Assembly (NCBI GenBank): GCA_009780065.1
Contig: WRAS01000001.1
Location: 295,750 to 359,749 of the forward strand
DNA: 64,000 nucleotides
Origin: Bacillota bacterium
GTDB taxonomy: Bacteria; Bacillota; Clostridia; Christensenellales; UBA1242
Reading direction: 5' to 3'
Shown here: piece after piece, positions 61,412 through 64,000 of the stretch
Layout: each line of letters opens with the position of its first letter
How positions within the stretch are numbered: position 1 is the first letter of the stretch
The notes under the pieces: model-generated
Seen by the model: the letters and a program-made list of their open reading frames with translations, nothing else
What the model was told of the DNA's origin: nothing
The model's database searches: none
Position numbers and translations under genes: made by a program

Positions 61412-62085
61412 ACTTACTTTGGCTTATTCCATTTTGTATTGCAAGTTATCTTATAGGTAATTTTAACTTTTCGATTTTTTTATCCAAACGAAAATTTAAA
61501 ACAGATATTCGTGCTCAGGCCAGTGGTAACCCGGGAGCCACAAATATGTTACGTACTTTTGGTGCAAAAGTGGGGCTTTTTATTTTTTTTCTTGATATGT
61601 TAAAGGGGCTTGTCCCGTCAATTGTTGGATTCTTTGTATTTGGGCAAGGTGTTGATGGGTACATTGCACTTTATTCCATGGGTTTCTCGGCTGTGCTGGG
61701 GCATTGCTATCCCGTATTCTATAGATTCAAAGGTGGTAAAGGTGTTTCCACAATTGTAGGTGTGTTGATTGTTGCAAATCCATTGATGGTGGTTATTGCA
61801 TGTACAGTGGCACTTGTTTACATGTATATCTGGCACTACATGGCTGTTGCAAGTTTCATCGTCGTGACAACAGTAATTGGCTTTCAATTATTTTATCATA
61901 ATGATACTAGTCTCGCTATCAGCATTCTCCTTGTGTGTTTTTACTTTTTTATATTATTTAAACACAGAAAAAATATCATCCGATTGTTACAAGGTAAAGA
62001 AAACAAGGCCAGTTTGTTCAAGAAAAAGAAAAAGGAAACAATATCTCCAGAACCTTCCGAAGAATCTTCCGAGATAACACAGTAA
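61408..62085 (+). CDS. plsY: Glycerol-3-phosphate acyltransferase PlsY
   Basis: 225 aa, five-helix membrane enzyme that acylates glycerol-3-phosphate with acyl-phosphate, the first step of phospholipid synthesis. The three conserved loops are visible: GNFNFSIFLSKR, ASGNPGATNMLRTFG and GHCYPVFYRFKGGKGVST. A charged, lysine- and glutamate-rich C-terminal tail of about 30 residues is longer than usual. Confidence 0.95.
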   Translation: MNLLWLIPFCIASYLIGNFNFSIFLSKRKFKTDIRAQASGNPGATNMLRTFGAKVGLFIFFLDMLKGLVPSIVGFFVFGQGVDGYIALYSMGFSAVLGHCYPVFYRFKGGKGVSTIVGVLIVANPLMVVIACTVALVYMYIWHYMAVASFIVVTTVIGFQLFYHNDTSLAISILLVCFYFFILFKHRKNIIRLLQGKENKASLFKKKKKETISPEPSEESSEITQ

Positions 62086-62148
62086 AACTTTTCGTCATAT
62101 CTCGCCAATTCCATTCATATGAATAACTATCTTATCTTTGGAGGAATT

Positions 62149-63612
62149 ATGGCAAACACACAAAATCTGATGCGTGATATACAAACGCGAACAAAAGGAG
62201 AGATTCACATTGGTGTGGTCGGACCTGTACGATGTGGAAAGTCTACCTTTATTCGTAATTTCATGCAAAAAGTTGTCCTTCCGCGTATTGATGATGCCGA
62301 ATTGGTTTCCAGATTAACGCTGGAGTTACCACCATCCGCAGATGGTACAGATATTATGACAACGGGTCCAAAATTCGTACCCGAAAAAGCGGTTGCAATA
62401 AAAGTTGCTGGACAAAGTCATTTAAAACTGCGAATGATTGATTGTGTCGGTTATCTTATAGACGGGGTCGAGGGTAACAATCGGCGCGTCAAAACGCCAT
62501 GGCAAGACGCCGAAATGCCATTTGAAAAAGCCGCTGAAATGGGCACACGTCGCATTATAAAGCAGCACAGCACAATTTCCATAATGATGACAACCGACGG
62601 CAGTGTCGCAGGTTTCGCGCGCGAGGCATATTTATCTGCCGAGGAAAAAGTCATCACCCAACTGAAAAAACAAAACAAGCCTTTTGTGGTATTGGTAAAC
62701 ACCAAAGACACATCAGGTGAGTCTGTTCGTACAGTGGTGGCAGAAATCCAGAAAAAATATTCTGTCACTGCGATTGCGATTAACGCGGAAAACTTGACAA
62801 CCGAATCTATTAATTTGGTTTTCAGTACATTGCTTGCCGAGTTTCCGGTTCTTGGTTTCCGTGTAACAATGCCGAAATTCCTGACTGTGCTGGATTCTGG
62901 CCATGAAATTGTTAACGAGGCGTTAGAGGCACTTAAAAAATTCACATCCACCGTTAAACGTATGGCAGACAATGAGACAACCAAAGTATTCGAAAAGAGC
63001 GTGAATTTTGCGGCACTGAAAACAATAAACGCCGACATTGTAACCGGAATTATAACATACGAAATCGAGGCCAAAGCCGACCTATACACGCGTGTCCTCC
63101 GTGACATGTCGGGGGTAGATCTACCAACCGAAGCCCACCTTGTTGCGTTTTTGTCACATATGGGCGCGGTTAAGCGCGCACACGATAAACTCAGTTTTGC
63201 TTTGGACCAAGCCAAAGAAAGCGGATACGGAATCGTGGAACCAACATTTGATGAATATGTTCTGGACAGACCACAACTGTTCAAAAGTGGTAAAAATCAT
63301 GGTATAAAATTCCGCGCAACCGCACCAAGTCTGCACTTGGTCAGGGTAGACGTAGGAGCCGAGGTTTCACCCGCAATAGGCACAAAACCGCAAAGCGAGG
63401 AAATGTTGAAACTGTTGCAACGTGAATTTGATGAAAATAAACTGGCGGTATGGCAAACACCAATTTTTGGAAAGAGTCTAGAGTCTTTGGTTCAAGACGG
63501 TATAACATCCAAAACAAATGCAATGCCAGTCGAGGCCCGTCGCAAGATGAAACGCACAATCACAAAGATTGTCAACAATGGTCGCGGTGGTGTTATCTGC
63601 ATATTATTGTAG
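62149..63612 (+). CDS. spoIVA: Stage IV sporulation protein A
   Basis: 487 aa, close to the Bacillus length. The ATG at 62149 follows a tggagga SD. An ATPase that polymerises on the forespore surface as the base of the spore coat. Walker A is GPVRCGKST; MIDCVGYLIDGVEG and the C-terminal GVICILL end are characteristic. It follows der-plsY, as in many Clostridia, and has its own terminator. Confidence 0.97.
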   Translation: MANTQNLMRDIQTRTKGEIHIGVVGPVRCGKSTFIRNFMQKVVLPRIDDAELVSRLTLELPPSADGTDIMTTGPKFVPEKAVAIKVAGQSHLKLRMIDCVGYLIDGVEGNNRRVKTPWQDAEMPFEKAAEMGTRRIIKQHSTISIMMTTDGSVAGFAREAYLSAEEKVITQLKKQNKPFVVLVNTKDTSGESVRTVVAEIQKKYSVTAIAINAENLTTESINLVFSTLLAEFPVLGFRVTMPKFLTVLDSGHEIVNEALEALKKFTSTVKRMADNETTKVFEKSVNFAALKTINADIVTGIITYEIEAKADLYTRVLRDMSGVDLPTEAHLVAFLSHMGAVKRAHDKLSFALDQAKESGYGIVEPTFDEYVLDRPQLFKSGKNHGIKFRATAPSLHLVRVDVGAEVSPAIGTKPQSEEMLKLLQREFDENKLAVWQTPIFGKSLESLVQDGITSKTNAMPVEARRKMKRTITKIVNNGRGGVICILL

Positions 63613-63635
63613 TTGTTATCTTTGTTCAAAAAAGT

Positions 63636-63660
63636 AAAAGCCCTTTTAACAGGGCTTTTT
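63636..63660 (+). terminator. Terminator of spoIVA
   Basis: AAAAGCCC, 8-nt loop, GGGCTTTTTT. Confidence 0.85.
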
Positions 63661-63716
63661 TGTGAATGAAAGTATTCGTGAATGCAAAAACTGATATATA
63701 ATTATTATAAAAATAT

Positions 63717-63745
63717 TTGACAAAAGTGAACAAAAGTGATATTAC
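63717..63745 (+). promoter_or_regulatory. Promoter of the last gene with a direct repeat in the spacer
   Basis: TTGACA, 17-bp spacer, TATTAC. The spacer is two tandem copies of ACAAAAGTGA (63720-63739), a possible operator. Confidence 0.55.
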
Positions 63746-63767
63746 TCAAACAAATATGGGGGAACAA

Positions 63768-64000
63768 ATGAAAAAGATAATATTGACTTCTTGTTTGATG
63801 ATAATGGCAATAGCATTTGGTTTAGGTGGAATCGGCCTTTTGGCACAGCCAGGCAATTCAACTGTACGTGCTGGTGGGGGAAACATCGGTATCCAGCCAT
63901 TAACCCCGTTACCAACATTTACGGCGGACTTACCTGCACATTTTACATATACAACAACTACAACAATGGCGACTATAACTGGACTTCATCCAGATGTCAA
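63768..64000 (+). CDS. Exported protein, 5' part only (runs off the window)
   Basis: Absent from the ORF track because it is open at the window end. The ATG at 63768 follows a gggggaac SD. The first 77 residues are a signal peptide (MKKIILTSCLMIMAIAFGLG ...) with a likely cleavage near VRAGGG, then a Thr/Pro-rich extracellular region. It is probably another surface protein like those at 7032, 13339 and 21354. Confidence 0.75.
   Translation, partial: MKKIILTSCLMIMAIAFGLGGIGLLAQPGNSTVRAGGGNIGIQPLTPLPTFTADLPAHFTYTTTTTMATITGLHPDV

Overview
The window looks like chromosome from an anaerobic, endospore-forming member of the Firmicutes (class Clostridia). The evidence is a complete spoIIIAA-AH operon, spoIVA, rubrerythrin, a DnaD/DnaI-type replication module, the infC-rpmI-rplT operon and a type A RNase P RNA. 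Base composition is moderate to low GC. The many long surface proteins built from InlB B-repeats, BspA-type leucine-rich repeats and FN3-like units suggest an uncultured gut or rumen lineage; that last point is an impression, not a proof. No insertion sequence, prophage, CRISPR array or rRNA was found.

Layout. 1-11.2 kb: small membrane-anchored proteins, an exported M64-like metallopeptidase, PEP carboxylase, a repeat-containing surface protein and a P-loop gene broken at a T10 run. 11.2-16 kb: two large surface proteins, one BspA-like and one InlB-repeat. 16-21.3 kb: spoIIIA operon, which builds the mother-cell to forespore channel. 21.3-28.8 kb: another repeat surface protein, rnpB, an unknown membrane protein, rubrerythrin, tRNA-Ile and tRNA-Ala, an LRR-like protein and a YjbR-like protein. 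28.8-36.5 kb (mostly minus strand): a 1355-residue surface protein and a cysteine-synthesis operon preceded by a polycysteine leader peptide and a terminator. 36.5-39.2 kb: three Cys-containing small proteins, possibly spore surface, and a CDF metal exporter behind a NiCo-type riboswitch. 39.2-52.8 kb: housekeeping genes (HAD phosphatase, ABC transporter, RNase H, patatin, Lon, EngB, IMPase, IF-3/L35/L20, SpoU methylase, a shortened YebC). 52.8-64 kb: ruvC-dnaI-dnaD, dapA, secDF, a FeoB-like permease lacking its G domain, der, plsY, spoIVA, and the start of one more exported protein.

Two themes run through the window. First, at least a dozen transcription units have a good -35/-10 pair with the start codon only 5-8 nt past the -10 box and no Shine-Dalgarno sequence, so leaderless mRNAs appear common; clear SD sequences occur mainly at operon-internal genes or genes with long leaders. 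Second, RNA-level control can be read directly from the sequence: a NiCo riboswitch with terminator, a terminator-containing infC leader, and a leaderless Met-to-stop peptide with four consecutive Cys codons followed by a terminator ahead of a CysK/CysM-family gene. The last looks like a clostridial counterpart of the leaderless polycysteine attenuators known from mycobacteria. It controls a gene pair, a CysM-like synthase and a ParB/Srx-like protein, that may run an O-phosphoserine route to cysteine. It is the best candidate here for an undescribed system.
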